The notes under the pieces are model-generated. The model was not told the DNA's origin. It ran no database searches and saw only the letters and a program-made list of their open reading frames with translations. The translations under genes were made by a program, and so were the position numbers. Positions 1-10,700 of a stretch of 64,000 nt of DNA are shown here, one piece after another. The stretch's first letter is position 1. Each line of letters starts with the position of its first letter. The stretch comes from Tetranychus cinnabarinus. Lineage: Eukaryota; Arthropoda; Arachnida; Trombidiformes; Tetranychidae. The DNA lies in assembly GCA_022266195.1 (NCBI GenBank), contig WHVY01000010.1, positions 880,501 through 944,500 of the forward strand, in the 5' to 3' direction.

Positions 1-789
1 TTTAAAGATTTAAGTCATTCGTTTTAACAAAAGCTTCTTGGCCAATGAAAATGGTTCTCGATATATCGATATATTGCTATTTCCACTAATCGGAGTATCC
101 ATTAAAACTCGATACAAAAGCCTTTTGTCAGAAGGATAATATTAATCGATAATTCATTTATTTCAACAATTCAGATAAACATAATTTGAAGTATATTCCT
201 AGCAATTTCAAGTTTAGCTATAACCATTTCTCAGCAATTAAATCTAACTGAAACGTAGTCTTATGAAGTTAAACTTAAGAAATGAAAAGATGACCGATAC
301 TAAACTGATTGTTTCAATTTTAACAATCGATATTGGTTATTTAACCATTTTTAATTATTGCATTTAGCTTGTGATTATTTTGTTGAAGATCAGTTTAACC
401 TAACCAGGCCTACAAGGTTAGGTGTGTTTAAACCAATGGTTCAACCTATAGTTTGGGGTCAACCTTTTAATCATGTTAAACATTAGATTGGATGAAATAT
501 TCCCATGGTAGCCTTTCTTTAAGGATTAGGATGACAAATCTCTTGATAAAACACTTAATTTCCGATTTCATGCTTTGCAATTTTCAATCCAAACAAAACT
601 CTAAAATAACACTTAAGTTGACCATGAACAAAGATAGTGTTTATAACCAAATACTGATGGTTGTGAAGTGACTAATTATCATCACTGATTACTCTGATGG
701 CAAAAGTTGTCATCACAAACAATGAAGTCAATAATAAGACGGTATTGAGTCAAAGATCAAATGTTTATTAAAATAAAAATAGCTCTGGA
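1..789. other. Intergenic, no gene seen
   Basis: AT-rich sequence without a convincing reading frame or RNA gene. It lies downstream of the minus-strand P450 and presumably holds its 3' UTR. Confidence 0.5.
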
Positions 790-2292
790 TTATTGATTAA
801 TCTTAATTCTTTCAAACATCAATCTTGGCATATTGCTTGGGCGACGAACGGTGCTAAAATCTCCTTCTAATGATATTTCTTCCTCGGATGTGGTTTTTAT
901 CTTATAACGCTGGACCATACAAACAATATACAAAAACAACTCGACATTGGCAAATCCTTCACCCGGACAGATCCTTTTACCACCGCTGAAAGGGATCAAG
1001 TAGGATGGTTTTTCAACTTTACCATCTTGAGTTAGAAAGCGGCTTGGATTAAACTCATCAGGATTAGTCCATAATCGTGGATCTCGATGAATTGACCAAA
1101 AGTTGAATATAACAATAGTGTCTTCTGGAATTGTATATTTACCAATTTTGGTGTCCTGTGAAGCTCTCCTAATTACACTTGATCCAACCACAGAGCCTAA
1201 ACGGCTTACTTCAGCGATAAAAGACATTGTCACTGGCATGCGAGTACGATAAGAATAATCAGGTTTATTGTTTACTCCAATGACTTCATGTATTTCTGAC
1301 CGAATTTTATCTTGATAATCAGGATATTTGACCAGATATAAGATGGCCCATGATAAGGTTGCTAAAACAGTCCCAGTGCCAGCACGAAAAAAGTCAATTA
1401 CATTTCGCTTCAATATATCACTATTGAATATATCGGATTCACCGGATCGTTTACTGAGCTCATTCAGGTATCCATCAATGTAATCATCAATTTTTCCTTG
1501 CTCAAAATTAGCTTTGTGCATTTCAAGTTCTGATTGTACATAATTGTCCATGACTGCGATATAATCCTTTAAAATATTGAGATTTGTTTTTTTCAGAGCA
1601 ATGAGTGGTTTGATCAGCCAGGGTAAAAATACTTGCATACCGATAAACTGGAATGCTTTAGAAATTTGATTGACACTGTTGTCCAGACTGATTTTGATCG
1701 GATCATTGTATTTGAAACAATGGCCAAGCAATAAGTTGGCAATATTATTGGAAACACTTGGTAACAATTTGGTAATGAAATCGTCAAATGGACCCTTTTC
1801 AAGTTCGCCACAAAATTGTTCTATTTCTTCCATAATCAGCTTTTCAACTCGACTTTTGCCTAAACCAACATCACGAAGTACTCGCAATGATAATCGCCTA
1901 TGTTCACGCCAAGGATAACCAGACATTTCCACTATTGAACGCACTTGAACAATACCTGGTAACAAGAGTAGTTGATTGGGTCGAGCAAGTAATGAGTTAT
2001 TAGCAAACGCTTCTTTCATGTGATGCCAATCATTAATGACGACAACATCCTTTGAACCCAATCGCATGCTGAAAACGGGTCCATACTTTTTAGAAAGCTG
2101 GTCAAACTGTAAATTCCTGTTTTGCTTTAAAAATGGAAAGTATCCAAAAATTGGTAATCCCCATGGTCCAGGCGGCAGTTGATTATATCTTCGAATTAAT
2201 TTTGCCAAATGGACAAATAGCCAGCAACTCAGCAGCACAAGAAATGTGGTCAACAATGGCAGTGAGACTTCTAGAGTATTGAAAAGCAACAT
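790..2292 (-). CDS. Cytochrome P450, CYP2 clan (CYP392-like)
   Basis: A 500-residue single-exon P450 monooxygenase, probably anchored in the ER membrane and acting on xenobiotics or endogenous lipophilic compounds. Seen: an N-terminal hydrophobic anchor (about residues 8-30), the PPGPWGLP hinge at 40-47, a C-helix WxxxR (W128, R132), an I-helix AGTGT at 304-308, the K-helix ExxR (E361-R364), an NPSRF motif near 415 and a complete haem loop FSGGKRICPG with Cys442. Length is normal for the family. The I-helix usually reads AGxDT; here the acid is Gly307. The absence of introns and the overall pattern recall the expanded spider-mite CYP392 family, but subfamily assignment is inference. The substrate cannot be read from the sequence. 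Confidence 0.95.
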   Translation of the reverse strand: MLLFNTLEVSLPLLTTFLVLLSCWLFVHLAKLIRRYNQLPPGPWGLPIFGYFPFLKQNRNLQFDQLSKKYGPVFSMRLGSKDVVVINDWHHMKEAFANNSLLARPNQLLLLPGIVQVRSIVEMSGYPWREHRRLSLRVLRDVGLGKSRVEKLIMEEIEQFCGELEKGPFDDFITKLLPSVSNNIANLLLGHCFKYNDPIKISLDNSVNQISKAFQFIGMQVFLPWLIKPLIALKKTNLNILKDYIAVMDNYVQSELEMHKANFEQGKIDDYIDGYLNELSKRSGESDIFNSDILKRNVIDFFRAGTGTVLATLSWAILYLVKYPDYQDKIRSEIHEVIGVNNKPDYSYRTRMPVTMSFIAEVSRLGSVVGSSVIRRASQDTKIGKYTIPEDTIVIFNFWSIHRDPRLWTNPDEFNPSRFLTQDGKVEKPSYLIPFSGGKRICPGEGFANVELFLYIVCMVQRYKIKTTSEEEISLEGDFSTVRRPSNMPRLMFERIKINQ

Positions 2293-2802
2293 GTTTACAC
2301 TATGAGATACATTAAATCACTAGCAACGATGCCTTTACAATATACTTACATTGAGTGGATTATCTGTATTTCATTTTTTGAATCTTTACACAATCATTTG
2401 AAGGACATCTTGATACACATTGAATCTATTCAGCAGTTCACTTTGTGATTATTGAATGAAATACCTTGAAGTTGAAACTCGTTGTGGTGTAAGATAAATA
2501 ATTTACAGGTGATAGCGTTATAAACTGGTTATTGATTGAATTAATTAAACTCTGAATTAGGTTAAAAGGTTGGATGAGTATTAAAATACAGTGATAATAT
2601 TGAACAGTTTCAATTCGAACTGGATTATCTCACGTTTTTAACTTCTGTGATTCAATTGTACGTTAAATAAGAACTGGGAATAAGCAAGAAAACAATAAAT
2701 ATATTACTTATGGTACCTCAATGTTTGTTTTGCTTTAAAAGATCCAGATCCAGATCCATCTCAAACTGGGATTAGCAGCTAATCGCTGGTCACTTCTTCA
2801 TT
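2293..2802. other. P450 upstream region
   Basis: Non-coding, AT-rich. It presumably contains the promoter and 5' UTR of the minus-strand P450. No specific motif is claimed. Confidence 0.4.
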
Positions 2803-3111
2803 TACAGTAAAGGCTGAGATAATGGGACGCTGAGATAATGAGACAAAATTTATAAACGATCCCTAATCAAGGAGGAGTTTAATCTCATTTGATTTCTTCT
2901 AATTTCATTGCTATTTCTTTAATTATCAACTAACTTAATTTGATTTTCTTTCGTAAAATATTAATCAAAAAACTCTAGAAATCAGGTTAAAAAAACAATT
3001 GCTGTTGGATTTGATCGATTAAGGAAGATTGAAATAATGAAAATACGCTGCCCGGTGAATAGTGTGAATAAGCTATTCCAAGAGAGTCTCATTATCTCAG
3101 CCTTTACTGTA
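2803..3111. mobile_element. MITE with TA target duplication, Tc1/mariner type
   Basis: The segment 2803-2828 is the inverse complement of 3086-3111 with one mismatch (26-bp arms). If the outer TA is taken as the target duplication, the element starts with CAGTAAAGGCTGAGATAATG and is about 305 bp. A second copy of the subterminal word GCTGAGATAATGAGAC lies just inside the left arm (2829-2844). No transposase is encoded; a 66-codon frame inside it looks accidental. The TA target and CAGT ends fit non-autonomous Tc1/mariner relatives. Confidence 0.8.
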
Positions 3112-3281
3112 CATGTATCAAGAATAATCATTTTTTACAATTATGATACATATGTAGTTCAATGCGAAGGGAACTTTTACAAAATATATAAACAAAGCAG
3201 TAAAGAATCTCAGAACTGCATTTTCGCATTTTGTTAGGTTTCTCAAAGTTATCGATAAATTTTACTAACATCTTTACATTT

Positions 3282-3285
3282 TCAT
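3282..3285. repeat. Left target-site duplication (TCAT)
   Basis: TCAT directly precedes the TG of the left LTR and recurs at 14555-14558 directly after the CA of the right LTR. It fixes both element boundaries. Confidence 0.8.
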
Positions 3286-4261
3286 TGAAAGGAAGAGTTT
3301 AGCATTTAATTGAATTAAATTTAATTTAAAGTTGAATCAGCAATTCAGCAATTAAACCAATACCAATCAGAAGATTCTTCAGTCCCTTCAAATCCTGAAT
3401 TTCAGGTTCTTTTAGGATCACTCGAGAAACACAGAGACAGCAGAGAAGTTGTTTGCACAAGGATTACAATCCTTTTTAACCACAATCTTCACCAAAGATT
3501 TGAAACTTGAAACCAATAATCTGGTCAAGTCTGGTAAATAATAAACTGGACTTTGTATCAGCGTACACACGCTCAAAGTTTAAACACAATATTAGCTTAA
3601 GAAAGCTTAAGACCGCACAACAAGTATTACAATACTTTTAGCCTTAACTATTACCAGGCTGAAAATAGCTAATTAGAGCAAACCAAATTTACTCAGAAAA
3701 CACAATCGATGAAGATTCAGAGGTAACAACTAAGAACAGTATGGCAATACTGAGAAACACAATCAAATTCAAGAACTGGATTTATCTGAACAGTACTACA
3801 GTACTTTAGAAACATAGACAAATCAGAATTTGCACAAATTAAATGAACTTTAATTAACTCAGATTAACGTGAATCTAACATAAAGAAAAGGTTGAAAAAT
3901 GTAGTCCTTTTATACTAATATTAACGGAAGGAAAAGGTTTACAAACCTTAAGGAAAAGGAAAGAAAAGTGAAAAAGGAAACTGTAGTTTCCATTGGCAAT
4001 TAACAAAACAAAGGTTATCTTGGTAACCATCAAAAGGGATTAATACAAAATAAAAAAGTGAAAAAATAGGGATCTTAAATCTTGCTATACTTTAACATGC
4101 AATATTACTATGCAATAATACCACGCAATTTAACATGCAATATTACTATACAATAATACCATTCAATATTACTATGCAGTTCAACATGCAATATTACTAT
4201 GCAATAATACTATGCTTAAGCAAAATTGAATTAAATTCATCTTGGGTAACTCTACCCTTCA
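3286..4261 (-). repeat. 3' LTR (element orientation)
   Basis: 976 bp, TG...CA on both strands. It contains about three tandem copies of a unit built on AACATGCAATATTACTATGC at roughly 4096-4214, shared with the other LTR. It has a short inverted repeat (GGGTAACTCTACCC) near its plus-strand right end. Confidence 0.95.
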
Positions 4262-4303
4262 TATCACCGGCGCTTGATGAAGACACCGAAGATGAATTGT
4301 AAT

Positions 4304-7300
4304 TCATTTTGAAGACGAAGGCACAGGTTCCTCAGAATCAATTTCAGGTTCAGTCGACTCAGAAATCTTGGTCAATCTCCATGGCTTGTCCATTGGTTTA
4401 AGGTTCTTTGGAGATGATGAGGATGAGGATGCGGATGGATGAGAGCGTTTCCCTTGACTTGAAATTATTTCCTTTCCTCTCAAAACTTTTCGCAAGTCAG
4501 GTCTGGACATTTCATTTGGCTTTTTCATAATGTAATTTGAAGGCAAAACGCAGTTATCGTTAAACTCAGGAATACGAATTGCTCTAGGATTTTGTCTCCA
4601 TTCTTCAGGCCATTTGCAAACTTTCTTTTTCAATCCTTCGCAGAAATCATGAAGAAGTGCACTGGTAATTCGGTTACCACAAGTAGAAGAAGCATTTTCA
4701 TTATGTATTCCACAATTACGATCAGCCATTTTTTCAATTTCTGTCCATTGAAGTAGATACAATCTCATTGCAGTGATAGCTTCGACAGCGGGCGAATGAG
4801 CTTTAGCTGGTAATACATAACCGCAAAACCAAAGAAATGAAATTACATGTAAATTTAAAGGGCTCTCAATGAAAGGTGAATAAAAGTTATTGACATCTCG
4901 AAACTTGTAGTTGAGAAGTCTTATCTCGTGCCTTGTCATTCCCAAATTAATCAAATGGTTTACCAAACCATATCCAACAATTCGTTTAGCGCAAACCAGA
5001 AACTTTGTAACTTGATCTCGAACCGTGTTTAGATTACGAGCGTACTTTAAATCAGCAGGGGTTAAACCATGAAATCGTTGATCAAGATGATCAATTTCCC
5101 TGTAACGTACAAAAGTTTCGTAAACGACCTCCAAATTTCCATCAAATATTATTACCCAAACTAGTCGAGGTCTAACTCTTCGGTATTCCTTAATACCACA
5201 ACAGAACATATTAATCGAGAAAGTTAAATGCTTATCATCGCAAGTTGAACTAAGTTCATTGATAACATTAACATGTTCATCCAAGAGTGGAGGAAGATTA
5301 ACTTCAGGTCTGTTCTTAAACGATTGAGCCAACTTTTTCTTTCTCCTTTCAACTGATAGAATAGTTGCAAGTTTATCAGAAGTTTTCGGTTCCTTGTAAA
5401 TCTCATGATAATTGAAACATGAAGGAAAACTTTCTTTCAGCAAATCTTGAGCTTGTTCAGCCTCAGCAGGAGAGAGTCTTTCGAAAGGATTAATTCGAAT
5501 GAAAGGGGATTGCGGATCCTCGATATCAAGAGCGTACAACATCATTGAAGAAGTAGAAGAAATTGATGAAGCATCATCGATGTTGGTATAAGTTGCCCAT
5601 CGTCGCCAATTAGATGATTCCTTCAATAAGTAATGAGGAATACGAGAGCATTGAGTTGTTGGCCATCTAGTTGGAACATCAGGAATTGGAACTTCTGAAA
5701 CGCTAGGAAAACCCAATTTAATTGTCCAAGCTTCAGCCTCACTCATAGGTGCAGTTGGATCTCTCTGTCTTTCACGATTATTCCAATAATTGTTAGCGAA
5801 TCCTCCTTGACATCTCATTTGTAAGGGCGTAATTTCTCCTTGCCTATAACTTTTAATGAGGAAACCCCAAATCATAGCTCTTTGAGCCCAATCTTGCTCA
5901 TGAGTAAGTGGAGCTTGTTGCTTCTTGAGATGTGCAGGCAACAATGATGTAAAACGTTTAGGTTTTTCATTCAATTCATTTCGAACAGGACCAGCAACAA
6001 ATGATTGAATCTGCAAAGTTTTGTCAAACTGGAAGTCTACAGGACCTAATCGACAAGTTTGCAAGTGGTGTAATAAGTTACAATAAATTAGTTGAGACGA
6101 GCAGAACTTTCTGTGGCACTTGTATATGGAATCCTCAAAAAACTTCTTGACTTCGAGATTGTCGATCTCGGTATACTTGGGATATCCATTCTTCTCAACT
6201 GAAACCAAACACATTTGATAGATACACATGAAGGTATCAAGAGTATCGATCTTAACCAAATCCAAATCTTGTGGAAGACTTTGAAGCCATCGAATGCAAG
6301 CAAAACAATAAACTTTTGAACACTTTGAACAACTTTTCGCATTCAAAGCAATCTGCTCACATAAATTACAGGTTACCAAATCTTTCAGTCGAACCAAATC
6401 TGAATGAATAACATGAGATGCAGGTAAACCTTTTCGAAGAGTACCAAAATTAACTTTCTTTAGAACAGTATCCAAAACGTTGAACTGAATCTTCTCCTTA
6501 ATGAAAAGTTCAAACCATGACTTTTCTTCTTCAGCTTGTTTGATATCCACAACAACTGACTCTTTCGCTTTCTCCAAAAATTCAAACTGCATATGAGTTG
6601 GATAACTCGATTCTGGTGGAGGAGCTGGAGCTGGAAATTGGCAATTGAACCGACCTTGATTAACATCAGGTGGAGGATAAGGACTGCGGTCTTCTTCTCG
6701 ATCAATTCTTATACGTTCACTAGTTCGTAAACCAAATTCAGTAGAATGAGGCAAAGGATTCGGTATCATCATTCGATTGAATTTCTCTCTTTGATTCCTT
6801 TCCCAATAGTTTTTATTAACAACCTTAACATTGTCGGGATACTTCTTAGGTTGATCTCCCCAATCAAAAGTAACTTTTTCCTTCAGCTTATCTTGATCAA
6901 TTATGAACACATTACCAGACGATTTTGAAGATTTTGATGAATCCGACTTGTTAGACTTGGTTGATTTAGGCGTCTCATAACCATCAGAATCCTTAACATT
7001 TTCAGTTGATTGATTAACAACTTCTTTTTGATGATTACCATCATCTTCCAAAGGCTCTTGTTTCACTTCCTCTTCATCAAACTTAGGAATTAATGGAGGT
7101 TCACTCTCCAAATCAACTACAGGAAGCTCAGGTTCAGGAGCTCGAGGATTTCTGTCGATCTCAGCTAACCTTTCCAATAAATCCAAACCAAAAGTTGTAG
7201 AGCTTACAATTGATGTAGAAGAATCATTTGAATCATCACTATGTTGAGACATTGTTGGAAATACGTTTACAAACGTTTCAACTTCACAAAAACACGAACA

Positions 7301-7756
7301 AAATTGTTCAAAAAATTCAATCAAAATGTCCAAAAGATTGACTAAAGTTGAAATCAAAGTTAAAGACTTAGAGTCTAGCTTAAATAAGCTCAATGATGAT
7401 ATCACAGTTTGTAATGAACACAAAGGAAAATTTTCAAATTGAATTAAATCAACTATTAATTCACACAATTTAATCAAACTAGAACGGCACAATTGAAGAG
7501 AGTTGGCAAATTCACTGAATTGTAATTCAGAAAAAATTTGGAAAAAATCAGAATTTGAAATGAATTCAGAATATTGATTACAATCAATTAACAGTAAGAC
7601 AAGTGCTTTGACCAAGAGACACAAAGACAATGGAAGTAAGACTAAAGAGGAAGGAGTAATCTTGTCTCTCGCCCTCTGTAACTGTCTTGGTGAGTTACTG
7701 TTTTTGGCGCTTAAAAAAGCTAATGAGTTCTTTGCGCTAATTTTAAAATTTTGCAC
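4304..7756 (-). CDS. Retrotransposon ORF3: zinc-finger region plus REXO1-like inactive exonuclease domain
   Basis: An uninterrupted frame of about 1150 codons following pol. The first ATG is at 7252 (about residue 169); upstream residues could be reached by a -1 shift from pol or by splicing. Order: a hydrophobic stretch near 36-57 in the pre-ATG part; an acidic Ser-rich region; a Cys/His-rich region at about 460-570 with repeated CxxC pairs, RING/TRAF-like in spacing; an unassigned middle; and at about 845-1000 a region matching the REXO1/GOR DEDDh 3'-5' exonuclease fold (words such as EVVYETFV, RFHGLTPADL, RIVGYGLVNHL). The family's catalytic Asp/Glu (motif DCEM), the Asp after VGH and the last Asp appear replaced; a His near the end remains. 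This suggests a captured, catalytically dead, perhaps RNA-binding domain. No typical envelope features are seen. Its function is unknown. Confidence 0.75.
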   Translation of the reverse strand: MQNFKISAKNSLAFLSAKNSNSPRQLQRARDKITPSSLVLLPLSLCLLVKALVLLLIDCNQYSEFISNSDFFQIFSELQFSEFANSLQLCRSSLIKLCELIVDLIQFENFPLCSLQTVISSLSLFKLDSKSLTLISTLVNLLDILIEFFEQFCSCFCEVETFVNVFPTMSQHSDDSNDSSTSIVSSTTFGLDLLERLAEIDRNPRAPEPELPVVDLESEPPLIPKFDEEEVKQEPLEDDGNHQKEVVNQSTENVKDSDGYETPKSTKSNKSDSSKSSKSSGNVFIIDQDKLKEKVTFDWGDQPKKYPDNVKVVNKNYWERNQREKFNRMMIPNPLPHSTEFGLRTSERIRIDREEDRSPYPPPDVNQGRFNCQFPAPAPPPESSYPTHMQFEFLEKAKESVVVDIKQAEEEKSWFELFIKEKIQFNVLDTVLKKVNFGTLRKGLPASHVIHSDLVRLKDLVTCNLCEQIALNAKSCSKCSKVYCFACIRWLQSLPQDLDLVKIDTLDTFMCIYQMCLVSVEKNGYPKYTEIDNLEVKKFFEDSIYKCHRKFCSSQLIYCNLLHHLQTCRLGPVDFQFDKTLQIQSFVAGPVRNELNEKPKRFTSLLPAHLKKQQAPLTHEQDWAQRAMIWGFLIKSYRQGEITPLQMRCQGGFANNYWNNRERQRDPTAPMSEAEAWTIKLGFPSVSEVPIPDVPTRWPTTQCSRIPHYLLKESSNWRRWATYTNIDDASSISSTSSMMLYALDIEDPQSPFIRINPFERLSPAEAEQAQDLLKESFPSCFNYHEIYKEPKTSDKLATILSVERRKKKLAQSFKNRPEVNLPPLLDEHVNVINELSSTCDDKHLTFSINMFCCGIKEYRRVRPRLVWVIIFDGNLEVVYETFVRYREIDHLDQRFHGLTPADLKYARNLNTVRDQVTKFLVCAKRIVGYGLVNHLINLGMTRHEIRLLNYKFRDVNNFYSPFIESPLNLHVISFLWFCGYVLPAKAHSPAVEAITAMRLYLLQWTEIEKMADRNCGIHNENASSTCGNRITSALLHDFCEGLKKKVCKWPEEWRQNPRAIRIPEFNDNCVLPSNYIMKKPNEMSRPDLRKVLRGKEIISSQGKRSHPSASSSSSSPKNLKPMDKPWRLTKISESTEPEIDSEEPVPSSSK

Positions 7757-10700
7757 TCATTTTTAATGATAATTAAGTTTACTGAATAAACTTTTCGACC
7801 TCTTGTAACTGGACCAACTTGATCATTATCGTTATCAGTGATAACAATATTTTCCATAATTTCTCTGTTTGCTGTTTGATAATTTTTTCGTTTCTTTTTC
7901 TTTGCTTTAAATTGATTAACTTGATCAAAATCAAGTATCCATTCATCCTCAGCAATAGTTTCAGCTTCGGAATCACTTTGATTAACCATTGAATTATCAT
8001 CAAAATTTGCATTTAAACTTAAGTCTGCACAATTAACATTGTCATTAACACCATTAACTCGATTTTCAAGAGGATTACAATCCTCATCACTTGATTGTTG
8101 TTGATTTATTGTTTGATTCGTTGAAGATGTTGATGCGATATCTTCAAGGGCTAAATTTTCATCATTTGAAGAGGCTTCATTTTCATCATTGATAACTTCA
8201 TTTCTTAATTCAGTTAAGTTTTCAGGTATTTTACCTACATGCGGCTAAGTCAATTCCAAATTGGAAGTAAATCTTTCTTTGTTTTGAGGATTAAGCAGTA
8301 AAGCAGAACCATGTCTAACTCCAATAACAATGTAAGGACCATAAAACTTGTTTACCAACTTTTTTGTGGTTCCTATTGAAGGTGCACTATTCTTAACGAA
8401 ACATAAGTCTCCAGTTTTGAAAGGGTTTCTTTTTGTTGTAGATTGCAATCTACTTTGATAATATAATTGCTGTTTCAAAAGTCTTTCTCTGGCTAACTTT
8501 CTGCAAGATTCAACTGAAGTTCCATTAAGCACTTCTAACTCTAATTGTAAATCAACTGGTTTTTTCTGATGTCGACCAAAAACCAAAAAATATGGAGAAA
8601 AGCGAGTAACTTTATGTATTTATGCATTGATTGCCATCACTGCATCTTCTAAAGATGTTTTTAAGTTGATTTCATCTTTATCCATTATACTCGATCTTAA
8701 TCTTTCAGCAATCGTTCTGTTAACTCGTTCAACAGTTCCTTGTGATTGCGGATGATAACTATTTGAAATTTCATGGGCAATTCCAATTTTTTTCAAATGG
8801 TTTTCAACTTCTCCAGACAAAAAGTTTCTTCCTCGATCTGTTTGAATAACAGAAGGAAATCCAAACAAACTAAAATACTCGTCGAGAAACTTTATAACAT
8901 TATCAGAGTTTTGATTTGCAAATAACTTTGCATAAACGAATCTTGTGAGTGTATCAATTAACACCAATATTACTTTTTTAGCACTACTTTTGAAAGTAAT
9001 TGGACCTTGAGCGTCCATCTCCAATCTATCCAAAACTGAATTAGGAATAGGCTTTAAACTCGGTTCAGCATAAGTACAATTGTTAGATTTACTGAGGTAA
9101 CAAACAACACAATTAGCGCACAAATCTTTAACTTTTTCATATAAGAAGTTCATCCAAAATCTTCTTGACAGTTGCAAATAAGTTTTTTCAACACCGAAGT
9201 GTCCACCAAGAGGAGAACTATGTTCATCCTCGAACAACTTTTCCAAGACTTTTTCATTTATAACAACACGATTAACATCATGTCCCATCGTTGGTTTACG
9301 GAAAAGTAAATTGTTAATAAACACAAATTGTTCATGCAACTTTGAATCAGGATTTGTTGTTAGCTCTTCAATGGTTTTGTTGATTTTCACATCACTTTTT
9401 TGTTCACTAATTAAATCAACTTTCCAATTATCATTGGTTTGATAATGATAAACATTGTTAAGATTCCTTTGAATTGATGAATAAGTTTTAACAGCATGAA
9501 TTTCAGATTCATTTAACTCCTCACTAGTTTTATCATTGTTATCCAATTGTTTCAAATCGATTAAAAATAAGTTTTCAACATATTCAGCTTCAGGATCTAA
9601 AAGTTTTCTGTGTTCCCATTCATTCTGATATCTGCTTAAACAATCTGGACCATGAGTTTCACCTTTAGTGTAAACTACTTTAAATTTATAACTCGATAAT
9701 ATAATTGTCCATCTCTCCATCCTTTGATTTTTAAACTTTAATTTTGGTAATTGACAAAGAGCATGATGATCCGTTTCAACTAGGAATTCATCACCATCAA
9801 GATAATGTCTAAACTTTTTGATTGCAATCAAAACTGCTAAGCATTCTTTTTCTGAGACAGAATAACTTTCTTGATGTTTGGCTAATTTTTGAGAGAAGAA
9901 ATACAAAGGTTTCCAGTGTTTAGCTTTTTCAATTGGAATATCTCTTAAGGATTGACATCCTTCTGGAAGAGTTTGATCAGCATCTTCTTGTAACAAGATT
10001 CCACCAACTGCTACATCACTTGCATCTACGGATAACTTTTTTCTCAATTCAGGGTTGAAATGCACAAGTAGAGTTGTTTCAATTAATGATGCTTTCAATT
10101 TATCAAGAGCTTCATGATCTTGTCTTAACATTTTAAATTTCCTTTCTTTCGATACCAATCGATATAAAGGCGCTGCTAACTTTGAATAATTAGGAATGTA
10201 TCGTGAAAAATAATTGTAACATCCTAATTGAGACTGCAATTGTCTCACAGAGTTTGGATAAGGCAAGCGTTTTAAAGCTGTAACTTTACTTGGATCTGGA
10301 CGAATTCCTTCTCCATTAACCAAATGTCCAAGCAAGAGTAATTCAGTTACTCCAAATTTGCATTTATCAGTTTTAATCTTGAGATTCCAATCTCTTAACC
10401 TTTCCAAAACTAAACTCGTATTAACCAATAACTCGTTCCATGATTTACCAATCACCGGAATATCATCAAAGTAGCCTAAACATTCCGTATAGTTAAGACC
10501 ATGTAAGACTGTGTTCATAAGTCTTTGAAATTCAAACGGAGCACAAGCAAGACCCATCGGTAGTCTTTTGTACTGATACTTCCCATCAGGGGTAACGAAA
10601 ACAGTTTTTCCTCTTTCACTAGGAGGAATCTCGATTTGAAAATATCCTTGATACAAATCAAACATATTGAAATGACTTGCCCCTCTTATTGCTTCCAAGC

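Noticed and set aside
3037..3237. 66-codon frame inside and beyond the first MITE
   Set aside because: It crosses the MITE end and has no homology-like features; accidental.
4304..7756. ORF3 as a retroviral-type envelope gene
   Set aside because: No proximal signal peptide from the ATG, no furin-like site and no C-terminal membrane anchor seen; domain content is nuclear/RNA-related instead.
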